Positions 1-13,600 of a DNA stretch of 64,000 bases are shown here, one piece after another. Under the pieces are notes generated by a model. The model saw nothing but the letters and a program-made list of their open reading frames with translations. It ran no database searches and had not been told where the DNA came from. Each line of letters starts with the position of its first letter. The first letter of the stretch is position 1. The DNA is from Luidia sarsii (Eukaryota > Echinodermata > Asteroidea > Paxillosida > Luidiidae): NCBI GenBank assembly GCA_949987565.1, contig OX465113.1, positions 2,634,372 through 2,698,371 of the forward strand. The letters run 5' to 3'. The translations under genes were made by a program, and so were the position numbers.

Positions 1-524
1 ACTCTTTTCGAGGAAGGCGGCTGCGTGGAAATCGGCACTGCGTCCCTGCCAGTCTGAGCAAGGCCGCTAAAACGTGATGTTTCCCTTTTTTCCGTTGGCG
101 GTTATAGAATGTGAAGGCCGGTCGCTGATGGGAAACGGCTGTTTTAGTCATTCAACTTTCTTTCTTTTTGGGGTGTTTAGTCTCCTAGCATTTGGTTCTT
201 AGTTAGTTTTTCCCACTTTTATAGTGTCTGCACTCATCAGCACGTTCGCGGACGGGACTGCTTCACACTGCTTATTGAATCGAATGGCCAAAATGCCAAA
301 ACTCAACCAAATTTGAGTGCATTTTGCCCTTGAGAAAGGTCCTGCTACGACCGAAGAGTATCAGGTCATCTAAATATTTTTCTTTTTTTTTCTTTTTCGA
401 ATGGGTTAAAACGAATGGGTTTTCGAATAGGTTCTGTTTGTCACGGTACAGTTCCACAGACGTGCGTCGGCCGATTTACCGAAAGTTGGCAAGATTTTTA
501 ACGCATCATCAGGCTGTGCAAAAA

Positions 525-570
525 TGTCAACCAGCACTTGTTTAAGTACTGGATTAAGTGCTGGTTGACA
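525..570. repeat. perfect 15-bp stem hairpin
   Basis: TGTCAACCAGCACTT pairs perfectly with AAGTGCTGGTTGACA across a 16-base loop. The loop begins another near-copy (AAGTACTGG against AAGTGCTGG). It could be a small foldback element or a structured RNA. Confidence 0.6.
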
Positions 571-1486
571 ATGTAAAGCTTGGAACAATCCAACATCGGC
601 AGAATGTATCAGTGTAGCATCTCACGAAAACTGTTCATAACCAATTTGGGGTCATCCCATCTTCGTCAACGTCAGACATTTCATGTTGTGCATATTATTC
701 GCTGCTGTGAGGATAAGCAGCTATGTTTTATTGTTTATATGTTTATGTTTATATTTTTTATTATCATATTTTTCAATGGGGGAAGGATGAGCGAAACCTT
801 TTGGGGAAACCGAAATGATATTCTCGCCAGCCGCCTGTGATGCTGCGTTGTACATACGTACACGCATTGATGTATTTATACAGGCAAAATCGAAAGTGAT
901 TAGGGAGTAAGTGTGGCGTGGCCCGGGGGCTTGTGAGTAAGGTTATCCCGGAAATAAAAACTGGTGAAAACTACTATTATACGACTGCCTGCGCAGAAAC
1001 AAAGGGGACGGGAGTGATTTAGTATTCATTTTTTTTTGCTGATGACTTCCGACCGCGTTGGTACGGTGGTTTGGGGGGGGGGGGGGGTTGTACGTGCGGT
1101 AAAGGGGCGCCAGGCAGTGAGTGGGGCAGACAAAGGGTCACCCGTGATCAGCGGCAGACGTTGGGTCTTCATCGTACTCAGCTCTCGGTGAGTCAAAGAG
1201 GTTGTGGCCGGTCACAATATCAGTTATAACAGTTGCCGTGGAGTTTAATCGTGGTATATACACAGAGGCTGCGTCACTCGGAGGCACTAAACCTATTGAA
1301 AATTTGAACTGCACAATAGCAGTCAATTATTCACCGGCCAAGTCTTGTTATACTAACCCTGTTCAATCCCCCAATTTTAAAAGCTCGAGCATCTTATTTT
1401 CTTTAAGTTATTGGAAAAAAATATGTTATTGACCAATTATGTAAATCTTTAAAATAGAAGACATTTCTCCAAAGCTTGTTTGCCCT

Positions 1487-1530
1487 GAAAAGGGTCCTCC
1501 TAGGATCGAAACGTCCGGCCCTTTAAATGT
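1487..1530 (+). repeat. dispersed hairpin-GAAACGTC repeat core
   Basis: Carries GGTCCTCCTAGGATC followed by GAAACGTC and GGCCCTTTAAAT, a diverged copy of the family best seen at 21100-21240. Confidence 0.55.
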
Positions 1531-1635
1531 TTTCGATTTCGCCTGGATTCTGGTTTAACGATGACGTCTTTTTGTAAAATCAATCTTGTTTTCCCCCTGC
1601 AGAGTTGCAGGGTTGGTAGGTGACATTGTTAGGCC

Positions 1636-1643
1636 TATATAAA
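1636..1643 (+). promoter_or_regulatory. possible TATA box of the cytokine receptor gene
   Basis: TATATAAA lies 35 bases before the start codon at 1678. If used, the 5'UTR would be about 10 bases, which is unusually short; an upstream non-coding exon is the alternative. Confidence 0.35.
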
Positions 1644-1677
1644 GTTAGACCAGACGGTATAGCTTCAAGGTGACATC

Positions 1678-4600
1678 ATGTCTAGGAACGTAGACGTCAC
1701 TACCAGCCTGGTCCTTCTACTCGTGCTAGTCGGTTCGGCAAAAGTCTCGGCTATCGTAGGTAAGGATGAGAGTAGCGTTATGCCCCGTTCAGATGAGTAC
1801 TGTTATTATTAGTGGTGCCCATAGCCTTATAACTGGGTCCCGTCCGAATTCGTTGGAAATGGCAATAACGTTCAATTCTATGGGAAGCGACTGATGCATG
1901 AAGATGCCACCAACTTTGGTCAAAATGAAAATCCAGCATAGGCAAGTCAAACTCTTCAACCACTCACCACACTCACATCGTGTAACACTACAGGCAGCCT
2001 GGAGCCGATGGATGTTGTCGTGGAGGTTGGCACAGACCTGACCCTGAGCTGCACCCTGGACGCCGCAGCCAACGGGCGCCGCACGGCCCACCAGGTGGTC
2101 TGGTCCAAGTACCCTGCCCGCAACGTGTCCCGCGGTCGGCAGGTGGCAGTCAGCGACACCCTGTCCCAACTCACCCTGACCAATCTCACCGTGAGCGACA
2201 AGGGCGACTACGTGTGCGCCTTCCGCGGGGACGGCTACATGGAGCGGCTGGGCTCTGCCATCGTCGTTGGGAGTGAGTCACCCACACGACGGCGACGCTG
2301 ACGATCGACGACATATGACGATTTCAATGAAAACGACATCGACAGTAACGGCGACGTTAATTGCGACGCCAACGAAGACGACGACATTGACGAGGACAAT
2401 GACGATGATATTGGCGTCGACATTGACGACAATGGCGACGGCGACGACATAAAAGAATGAAGGTGGAATGAGTTTGCGGTGTAAACGGTTGTTGTTGTTG
2501 TTGTTGCTGCTAGGATCGAAACGTCAGGCCCTCTAAATTTTGAGGCTTGTATAACTCACTATAATGACCTATTGCGGGATTATATTGCCCTATACTAACG
2601 CCGTAAAATAAAGCGTGCGTGGTATAAAGTCTTATTACGGCGTTACAACAGCTTAACGTACGACGTTCGCCAATGACACTTTCGGTTAAGGTTATCAAGG
2701 ATAATTTGATTAATTGAGGGATATCTCTGACTCGGGTATGCCAATGGAAAATTGTGTCAGTGATATTCACCGTCAATATTTATCACGACGGGAGCTTCAG
2801 CCCCAGTTCTTACGTCACATATCGGCCCAAAAATCGAACTGATATCGGCGTGATGTTATCCGTTCATTCCGAAAGTAGTTGCAGAAGGATGATATGACTT
2901 CATTGCAAGATGGTAATGTTGCAAGCAAATGTGAGAAAGAGCTTCGTCCAGATGCCGAGTGGATCATCAAAAAGGCTTTGACTTTACTCTTTAGTACGCC
3001 GTCGGTGGGTTCTAGCGCCCTACTACATTGGTAAAGGTCAAACGATTGCCACCGTTTGTGTGTTAAACCATTAAACATTCCAAAACAGCAACCCTGCGAA
3101 GGTTTTAGCTCAAATGGTAATCGGAGAAAGCACGGTTTTTGCACCATTCTGTAGTGAGGATTCAACATGAGGATTCTATCATGACCATCTACAAACTGTG
3201 TAAATTAGAAGGAAATCTGTGGACATCGATGTTTTCTGATCTTCCCATAGGCCTTTAAAGCTCCTACATTGGTCGAGGTCAAAGCATAGCATCCATACTT
3301 TGTCTGATTTTTTTTTTATTATTAATTTTTCATTTAAGCACAGTATCACTTTGTATTATTTTTTTGTACTGGCCTCAGGAAAACCTGAGCCTGCCCTTCT
3401 AGAGTGCTTCGTGCAGTCACCGGACGAATACTGGTGCCGTTGGCAGGAAACCACGCCCACCAACATCGACAATGAACACAGTTTTAGCTTCATGTAAGTG
3501 TCCACTTCACGGTGTACAAAAATCATCTCTGAAAAGCCTCACATATGGTTCAGTAGTAGGCTTAGTCATATCATTGAGTAGTACATGTACCAAGCACCAG
3601 CTGTGCAGAATACTGACATGCAGCCGGTACCTCAACGTTTTGGGCAGACCTCGACAGTTAGGAGATGGAGATTCTTTTTAGGAGATTTTATTCCAACACG
3701 AAGCTCCCTATACGAATAAGAAATAAATTAATCCTGGGGCCTATCCCTTTCAGACCTCTCCGTTTTACCGTCTGCTGATGACTTGCTGACGATTATGTTG
3801 CCATTAAGTTACTACTGGCTCTTCTCTGAGCTACACTGAGCAGACTAATGCAGAATGGTGGGTGGATCAATATAGGAAGGTTTGCGACCAGTATGCTCTG
3901 GCCGTCAGAGCATACTGGTCGAAACGTCGAGTTACCACTCAGGTTCTTTTCAGAACCACACCTCTTCTTTAAGAGACCTTATACATGGTGTCACCGCAAA
4001 CCTTCCTATATTGATTCACCCACCATGCAAAGCCTTAAGTCTTATTCATAATGGTGTCACTCTATCTGTCAATGCTAAATGCATAAATTGATCCTTCCCT
4101 TTTCCATTTTTCTTTTTTTTTTGTAGGTACGAGGGTGAGTGGACCGACTGTCCTGGGGTAGTTCGCGGGGCTCCATCGAACGAGTGCAAGGTGCCTCTTT
4201 GGTACAACGTGGACATCGTGCAACAGGTTCGAGTCACCTCCACCAATCAACTCGGCCAGGCAGTGGCGGAGAAGCAATTCAACCGGGAGACTGATGGTAA
4301 GACTGACAATACTTTCTTTCATTTTCGATCAAAACAATTGGATGGGCAAACTGATGGGAAATTGAAAACGTTTTTATTTTAAAAAAATTTCCAATACTTA
4401 TCCAGGGTTAGTCCGAGTAACTTGAACCCGACAAGTCACCTTTTTTTTTCGAATTTTGAAATTTGGAGATTCGGGTCACCCAAATCTCAAAATTTCTAAA
4501 TTCGATAAAAAAGGGTGACTTGTCGGTTCCAAGTTACTCGGGCTAATCCAGGGTAACCCATTCACACAGAGGTGGTCTTCCAGAAGGCCAGCTTAAACAA

Positions 4601-7600
4601 ATACAAAAATCACTAATACAATCAAACAATGTTAAACAATTCTAAAAAATAAACAGATACAGTCAATTAAAAGCTGGAAAAAAAGATACAAATGTTCACA
4701 AAAATGATTTTTTTGTTTTAATTGAAAGGAAATTTTAAAAAAGGATATAGATGGTTAAACAGTCAAATAAACAGGAAGACATATAAGTAATATATATAAT
4801 TATAAAGCCTTAAAACTAAGTTGATTGAAAACATTTAAAAGATTGATTGAAATATAAGAACTCAATCATCAAAACTGTTGGATTGCACTTTTAAAGAGAA
4901 TTAAAAATTGTCAATTGATGGAGTAGATTTCGAAGATTCATTCAAGCTATTCCGAACAGTAAGAAACGGACTTAGTCAAAGGCATCCAGTCTTAGACTTA
5001 GGAACAACAACTGATTTCATAGCATAACGAGGATTGCATTTATAATGAACCTGATTTGTACGTTGATGAATAAAGCAAAGACAATTTTGCCTGTACCGGG
5101 ATTTAGAAACACCAATGAAAACAATCCAGCAGGATCTTGCTGAAAAGCATCCATGCGAGACATTTATTAAAGACATTATCCTGCTGGGAATGGTCCTACA
5201 AGGATCCGAATGTGATCATCAGGCCCTCTAAATTCTTTAAATTTGGGTAATTCAAATCGGTTACCAGTTTGCAACATTTCTGCATCACAACATGTTTTCA
5301 ACCGACAACAAAATGATTCTATATAGCTTCTCTTTCAACTGCTTACCCGTTTCTCCGATTATTCCGTCTCCGTCTTTCCCCGACTACCCAACGGCCTGCC
5401 TACCTCATCATCATCAGTTGTCGTGAACCCGCCGAGAAATCTGAGGCTGACCAGGCTGGAGTCAGAGACTAGCCTGCGGGTCACCTGGTCACTGCCCGAT
5501 GGCTGGTCCAGGCCCAGCCATCAGTCCCTGGACTTCAAGGTGCGTCACATGCGGGACGGGTGCACAGAGACCGACTCCACCTGCTGCTGCTGGGCTGAAG
5601 AGGTAATTAGATCCCAACCCTCCCCCCCCCCATCCATGAAGAAAGGAAAGATTCCTTCACTTGGGCTGACCTCTGGGCCCAATTTCATAGAGCCGCTTCA
5701 GCATGAAAATCTGCTAAGCAGGAAAAGTCTTCCTTGTGTAAGCAGGATTACAAACTGCCCTCAACATGATGTCCATTGGTTTTGACTTGTATTCCACTCT
5801 TCTTTACTTAGCATTAAACAAAAGTGAATTTTAGGTAGGCAAGGGGATCCTGTGGCTCATTAGTTTTTGCGCTTAAGCACATTTTGGCACTTAAGCGGCT
5901 CTATGAAATTGGCCCCTGGTGGGACTTGCTACGATATTAATAGATATTAATAGATTATATCCAGTCAGATTTTAAAGTACCCTCGCTATATAGAAGTCTG
6001 GGGAAAAAAACTCAACCCAAATTAAACCACCAATGGTCCATTCATGGTCTGGCACAGACCCAAACAAAATTCCACTTACAGTTTTCCCAAAATTCATGAG
6101 TTTGTGGCGCGTATTTAGGAAAAAATCAATGCATGTTCTGTACACAGAACTGCTGGCATTGCTGGCTGTGGTCTGGTTGACAAATACGCGTCCCAAAATC
6201 ATGATTTGGGGGAATACTGCAAGCCCATTTTTGGGGCAAGTGGTTGTGCCAGACAGTGTCGTTTCTCTACATGATGATAATAGTTGGTCTAAATGGATTT
6301 AGGTTTTTTTCCCACTGTTTTAAGGTGAGGATATTGAACCAAAATCTTTCCGATTACCCAGCCCAATGTTCTGGAAGGAGACTCCCGTACATCTTGTCTA
6401 GGCTAAATTCCTCTTCAATCACTTCATGCAGATCCTGGACGGAGCCTCTGCACAGAGCCTCGGGTACACGCTCCGCAACCTGGACCCCTACGCTGTGTAC
6501 AGCGTGCAACTAGCGGCAAGGTACCAGCCTGCTCGGCAGGAGAACTGGAGCAAGTGGTCCCAGGAGGTCATTGCGCGCACTCGGGAGGCAGGTGAGGAGC
6601 CGTGGTAGTCTCGATTCAAGGCGTTCTTTAGTCACCCTCAACGCATGGCTAATAGACAGAAAGATTAGGTGAGATCCTTGATAACTGCGGGCGGAAGCAA
6701 TTACACGTGTTTCAAAAGTGAGCAATTTATTGAAATAGCAAAGAAAACGAGACTAGACTAGGCTGGGGCTCGAACCCGAGTCTCTGTTTAACGTTGCCAG
6801 TGCTCTACCACCTTCTGTGCAGCCTCCAGAGAGAGGGAGGGTGGCTCCCCAAATTATGGTCGGCTATCTTTGCAAGGGTGGGGCATCAGTCAGAAGCATT
6901 TAACCATCGGCGTACGTGTACATCTCTATAGGGATCACACGCCCCATCTTCATTCAAATGCAGCCAACAATAGCTAGCCATAAACCTGACAGTCAAAGCA
7001 GTCCGGGTAATCACACAAAGGGGGTGCTGCTTTAAAAAAAAGAAAGATATTCAAACAAAGGGATGAACAACTGACTGCCATTGGGAAAGTGTTCAAAAGT
7101 TGTTGGTAATATTAGTCCAGCATCCACAGAATATGGAGGATCTCAGCTTAGTTTATTTAAAGGTCTCACTAAAATTGTACCAAAGGAAGGGGGTCTCAAC
7201 CAAGTCTGCTACCATTGAGATTGCTATCACTTTTGAGATTTGAAGAGACAACTGATCTGATGAGAACTTTGCGTGGTGTCACCGCAAACCTATCACTCCT
7301 GAGATTACTATTACTATTGATACTTAAATAGATTAATTTCGTTTTTGCCACCCCCTCATCATCATCTCAACCAGCCCCTACGGAGACAGTGCAGAACCCG
7401 GTGGTCAGCTACATTGTGAATAGCCAGGACCCTGACTACAGGAGAGATGTGCATCTCAGATGGACGGTGAGACAGTTTGAGTCTGGTTCCCAGAATCACC
7501 CTCAGTTTTAACCGCTCATCACTGATGATATGATGACTTGCTTGAAAGCCTTCTTAAGCCGCGTTTCCACTGGACTTATTTTGGTCAACGTAACCGAGAC

Positions 7601-10600
7601 TATGGTTACTTTTCCCATTTTAAATCCAGTGGAAACGGCCCAGTTGAATTTCCTCTCGGTTACTTTAACCAAGCCAAATGGTTACTTTTACCGGCCAACC
7701 TCTGCCCAGTAAAAGTGACCAGGTAAGTTTAACCGAGCCGATTAGTCCAGTGGAAACGCACCACTCGGTAAAACGCGACTCGGCCATCTTTGTTACTTTA
7801 ACCATCGTCTCGGTTAAATTGACCATCTCAAAAGTCCAAGTGGGAACGACGGTCAAATTTGACATTGGAAATTTAACCATTGTCTCGGTTAAATTTTAGT
7901 CCAGTGGAAACGTGCCTTTACCATCAGCAAATAGCACAGAGAGATGTGATGTACCGGTATATCAAAACCAAATCAACCCCCAAAAACCTAAACAACCCAT
8001 CTTAACCTTTGTTTGTTTGACATATCATTATTTGGTAAAGAACTGCCCATACCATCTTGCACAGGAATAGAGACCATGCTCATAATCTCCATGACCACAA
8101 AATGTACTGGAGTCTATGAGAAATGGCTGTGGCTCCTTGCTGGCTGCTTCCATAAAGACTTGTGTAAATTGAAGACACTGCTGAATGAAGTTTGGCAGGG
8201 GCTTACCATCTAAAATCACCAATCCATCTCCACTTGGGTTTCTTTTTCAAAGCTAAGTCTTCCATAATCACTTCATGATTCCAAAGGCATTGCCATGGAC
8301 TTAAACTGACTTCTTAAATACACCTTTAATCCTCTTATTTGTTCAGTGCCCACGTGTGGACAACCCACGTGGACTTATTCTGGGTTACAAACTTGTCGTG
8401 GTACCGGACGATGACAGCGAAGCGATTCAGGAGATCCAGTCCACCTACACTTGGTCTAATTTGAAAGGTGAGTTGGTCATAATGCCTCTCTTGGAACAAT
8501 GGGCTCTTCTTCTACTTTTTTACCGGAGGTGGAATATCTCCATTGGTCACTGCCTTGCCTGGCAAAGTGCATGGTGGTGCACATGGTGTCATGAATACCA
8601 AAAAAATGAAGATTTTTTGTTTTTGTTTTTGCTTTTCTAGATTCTATGCGTATGAGTCACTTATCGCTTTCCAAGCCATTCAAACATCTGCAGTCACACC
8701 ATTACTAGTCCTCTGTACACCACTCTTCTCAAATTTGATGGATGTGATTGTGAAAATTGATGGATGTGATTGTGAAAATTGATGGATGTGATTGTGAAAA
8801 TTGATGGATGTGATTGTAAAAATTGATGGATGTGATTGTGAAAATTGATGGATGTTATTGTAAAAATTGATGGATGTGATTGTGAAAATTGATGGATGTG
8901 ATTGTGAAAATTGATGGATGTGATTGTGAAAATTGATGGATGTGATTGTGAAAATTGATGGATGTGATTGTGAAAATTGATGGATGTGATTGTGAAAATT
9001 GATGGATGTGATTGTGAAAATTGATGGGTGTGATTGTGAAAATTGATGGATGTGATTGTGAAAATTGATGGATGTGATTGTGAAAATTGATGGATGTGAT
9101 TGTGAAAAATGATGATGATGTGATTGTGAAAATTGATGATGATGTGATTGTGAAAATTGATGGATGTGATTGTGAAAATTTATGGCGATGTGATTGTGAA
9201 AATTTATGGATGTGATTGTGAAAATTTATGGATGTGATTGTGAAAATTGATGGATGGGATTGTGAAAATTGATGGATGGGATTGTGAAAATTGATAGATG
9301 TGATTGTGAAAATTGATGGCGATGTGATTTTGAAAATTGATGGCGATGTGATTATGAAAATTGATGGATGTGATTGTGAAAATTGATGGATGTGATTGTG
9401 AAAATTGATGGATGTGATTGTGAAAATTGATGGGTGTGATTGTGAAAATTGATGGATGTGATTGTGAAAATTGATGGATGTGATTGTGAAAATTGATGGC
9501 GATGTGATTGTGAAAATTGATGGCGATGTGATTGTTAGATTACCTTCTGGTTAACACAAGAGCTCGAATGATTTGGGCCGAACTTTGGGCCAACATGTAA
9601 TGTTTTAAATTGGCTAATATTGCTCACCAGATCTCAAGATGTTCTCCGGCTACGAGGTCAAGATTGCCGCCTACAATAGTGCCGATGTCGGCCAATGGAC
9701 CTCCGTGAGAATTCCAGACAACACAGCTGGTATGTTGTGTGTAGTAGGCCTAGACTTCTCTCTCTCTCTCTCTCTGGTGCAACCATCTTTGTCACCTCTC
9801 CTACAAATATATGTTCTTGATGGTCAAAAATTAAATCCGATCCAATTTGCTCACTGTATGGCCCTGTTGGCTTTACTGATGACAGAGATAAGATGGACAG
9901 CAAGATAAATAATACATGAAGTCATTGAACTGAAGCCACTCTCTACCATTTTATCACTAGCAAGTCAAGGTGTTTGCCAGTTGAGTCAACCTACGGGTTC
10001 TGCTATCCTCATCGCAAAGTTATAATGCGCAGTGCACTTGCAGTGGCCCAAAATGTGAGTGCTAGCTTTGGCGGCTAGCTGGCTTCATCAGTTGCTCGGG
10101 AGAGCATTGGATAATGTCCTGTCCAGTTCTAGATGGGGATCAGTGAATGGTTGGCCTATATACTTGACTAAATGGAGAGGAAGCAGTATTGCTGCACAAT
10201 GTGACCATTCATTTATTCATTGGAATAAAACCCAAATCACAAATGTTCATCAGATTATCGCTTCTAGTAAGTGCTTTGATGTTCAGTATGCTGGTGAGAC
10301 CAAAAACACCCTCATATTCACTCTCTTCCCCCTTCCTTTGTGTACTTGTATATGTTTTGTCCTTGTCACTCTGCATTTGAGAAAGGTCCTGCTAGAATCG
10401 AAACGTCAGGCCCACTAAATTTTGAGATTTGCTTTGATGACAGTAATCATTCCACTGTCGCTGCAGGGCCGAACCCTCCGGAGGATGTCCAAGAAGTTCA
10501 AGTGACAAGCACCTCCGTTCTGGTCGAATGGCAGGCACCTCACAGGCCTAACGGATACATCCTGGACTACACGGTGGAGTGGTGGGGAATCAACGGACAC

Positions 10601-13600
10601 AAGTACGTGCGTGCGTGCATTAGCTAGGCGGTATCCAAAAATGACTCGATGGCTACGGCTGCCAAAATGCACGAGTCAAATAAGGATTGGCTGCAGCTGC
10701 CATAACATATGTGGCTTTACACTATTTACACTATTTCGCCGTGAAACAAACAAATCACTGTGATTTTTTACAGCGCATTTTACAGTGAATTCACCATGAA
10801 ATTTTTTTTTTTTTTGCCACTGTGACCTGATGAGGACATCTTAAGGTCACCGGAGACCATGAATATCTAGGGTGGCAATTAAGCTCCAGGATGGCTAATC
10901 CAATTACAAGTAGGGACCTCGATCAGCCCCCATAGAGGTACTGTATGGTGTCCTTGTAACTGTCACTCCCAGATACTTAGAAATTGCCTCTAGCCATTTA
11001 CCACCAAGAATGTGGCCTTGGAGACCACTGGTGAAAACACTGAAAACTATTGGCTAACTGTGTGCCATGAAATAGGGGTGAAAACAGGCTAAATGACATT
11101 TTCATCCCATTTTCACGGTTTAGATCTTCATAGTGTTACCAGACTCGTGTGTCATTCATAGCCATAAATAAAGACAACGGGTTTGGACAAGGCTGTGTGA
11201 GATTTGTCTTGAATAAACTGCTCTGGTGATGAGTACTAGTAATGACGTAATGCTAATGTATCCTTACACTCGGGTGCATAATTGTACAAGCACACTGAGA
11301 TTCGAAGGTTTTCCTGGTGAGAATAGCAGCAGTAATAGGTTTGCGGTGACACCATGCAAAGTTCTCTTTTGTGAGACTGAAGACAAACAGAGTATATTCT
11401 GCTCGAAATGTCAAGTTCCTCCGGTTCTTTTCAGAACCACACATACTCACAAAAGAGAACTTTGCGTGGTGTTTTTGCCATTTACTACAGTTCTACAATT
11501 CACCGAGGCAGAAGATGAACCTGACTATGCCGTCACCGACAAACCTATGTCTGATATTGGGGCTGAGAACTAACTTGATACGAAAATGTAGCAACTTAAC
11601 TATTTGCTGACTTTCATGACCAAAATGACATTGAGATTGGCATGGCAATATTTGATCCAAGCAAAGGTACTTCCTCCAACCAGACGTATTTGGGGGAAAT
11701 GCCTGTGGTAATTAGCCAGGGGTGGATTTCACAAAGTCTTAATTAGATGCATCGTAACTAGATGGATAACCCATCGTTAGTTATGGTACACCGTATGGTT
11801 TCTGTGCATCGCTCATCGTTTTGCGATTGATCGTAAGTTACAATGGATTTGGTGAAATCGACCACTGGACTAGTAGGGTGGTTTTCTAATAAATAGGCCC
11901 AGTCACCAATGCCCCCTCTATTGGCCATGCAATGCACAGGTGGTCCTACACTACCCCTAATGCCACCCAGCTGTCCCACCTCCTGGAGGGTCTAGAGGCG
12001 TCCGCCCTGTACCAGATCGGGGTGAAGACCCGAAACCATCGAGGAGAGAGCAGACTGAGGATGGTTGCTGGAGGAGTTCGAACCCTGGACGCGCCCAGCA
12101 CCACGGGGGCAGAAGAACTGGCCAAAGATGGCCAATGTAAGTTACCCCCCCCCAAAAAACCAAAAAAACAACCTTCATCTTCCTCATCAAGCAAGGCACG
12201 ACCAGTTGGTTCCACCTGGATCTAGATCAATGCTGTATCTGCTGTATAGTTCCTATCAGGTGGCTATCTATTATCTATTATCTGATGTGGATACCAGCGG
12301 TCACCAATCAAGTTCAGTCATAATCTGTACGGTGCTAAAACAGGATCCCCCCCCCCCCCGAGAATGAATCAAAGAGGGTACCTCTAGGAAGGGATCAAGA
12401 CTTTTACACAACAACAATGCTGTAGCCAGGCTTATAACTAATTGTTTTATGCATCGTATAATGAAAACAGAGGCGTGATTCCTGGAGATATATGGTACTT
12501 AATGGTTGAATGCTTCTAAATGGCACCCCAACCTGGTAAAAATTGCTGCCATCTAAAGGGCTGGATAGCTCATCAGGTGGTAAATATGAGCGCTGGCACG
12601 TTAAGCAAGAGGTCTCGGGTTCAAGTCCTGATCCAGTCAAATTTTCTTTGCCATTTTTTTCTAACAGTGACATCGGCAACAGGATCAACAACAACAACTA
12701 GCTTTAACGCAGTAACTTAAAACAGGAATCATCTTAAAGATTGTGAAAACCTCAGCTATCCCTTTCATGTGGAGATTCAGTCCAGATGTAAAGTGCCAGT
12801 AATTGTATGCCATTCTTTCGCGCTTGTTGATTATTCACTCTGCTTTTCTTTTCTCATCTCTCAGACGTAGCACCGAGGAGGGATATTATACTCATCCCCT
12901 CAGCCATCGCTCTGGGGATCCTCGGTGCAATTGCTATGCTATTGTGGGCCGTCTACCACCACAAGTTCTCGGTTAGTTGGGGTAATTTCTAGCTCCAACT
13001 AACCCCCTTTAATGATGTCCATCTAGATCAAGTCTAGCTATATCTGTTTGTACTTAAATGCAGCTCTACGAAATTTGTTCTGTTTTTAAGAAATTGGGCC
13101 CTAAATAATAACTTGGGCTGAGTAAAGGTATGAGTTTAGGATGTGATGCTTGAATACAGCTATGTCGTACAGCGTGTTCCCACTTTATTGCTCTTAATTT
13201 AATTCAAAGAGGTTTTGCCCTTAACTCGACGTGGTGGTAAACACTGAATGCTCAGTACTTTGCCCGGTGCCTGATAAAAAATATTTCAGGCAGCTCGGGC
13301 GGGATTCAAACCCGCGACTCCCGAATTCTAGTACGGACGTCTTAACCACTGGACCACCGAGCTGGTCGAGTTCCTGTGGTGGATTCGAATAATGTATAGC
13401 GGCGGGTACCGCGTTGCTCTTAATTTGACGACAAAATTTGACAGCCCCTTAGAAGCCTATATTGTACTCATCGACAGGGATGTAACTTAGGGGCGGATCA
13501 GAAGAAGATCTCCTGGAACTCTCCCTGTCATCATCGCGATGGCGTCTTGGAGGGGATGCAAGAGAAGACCTCAGTCCTTGGGTCTGCGGAGGCTGGCCTG

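Larger units (their letters stand above)
1..1600. other. upstream flank of the receptor gene, no gene seen
   Basis: AT-rich DNA with a poly-G tract at about 1073-1087, one strong hairpin (525-570) and one dispersed-repeat core (about 1487-1530). Open frames here are short and show no coding character. Confidence 0.5.

Noticed and set aside
12559..12638. A functional tRNA gene
   Set aside because: Acceptor stem and B box look good, but the A-to-B distance is too long, the anticodon arm does not close, and the flanks are repeated elsewhere; a SINE head is likelier.
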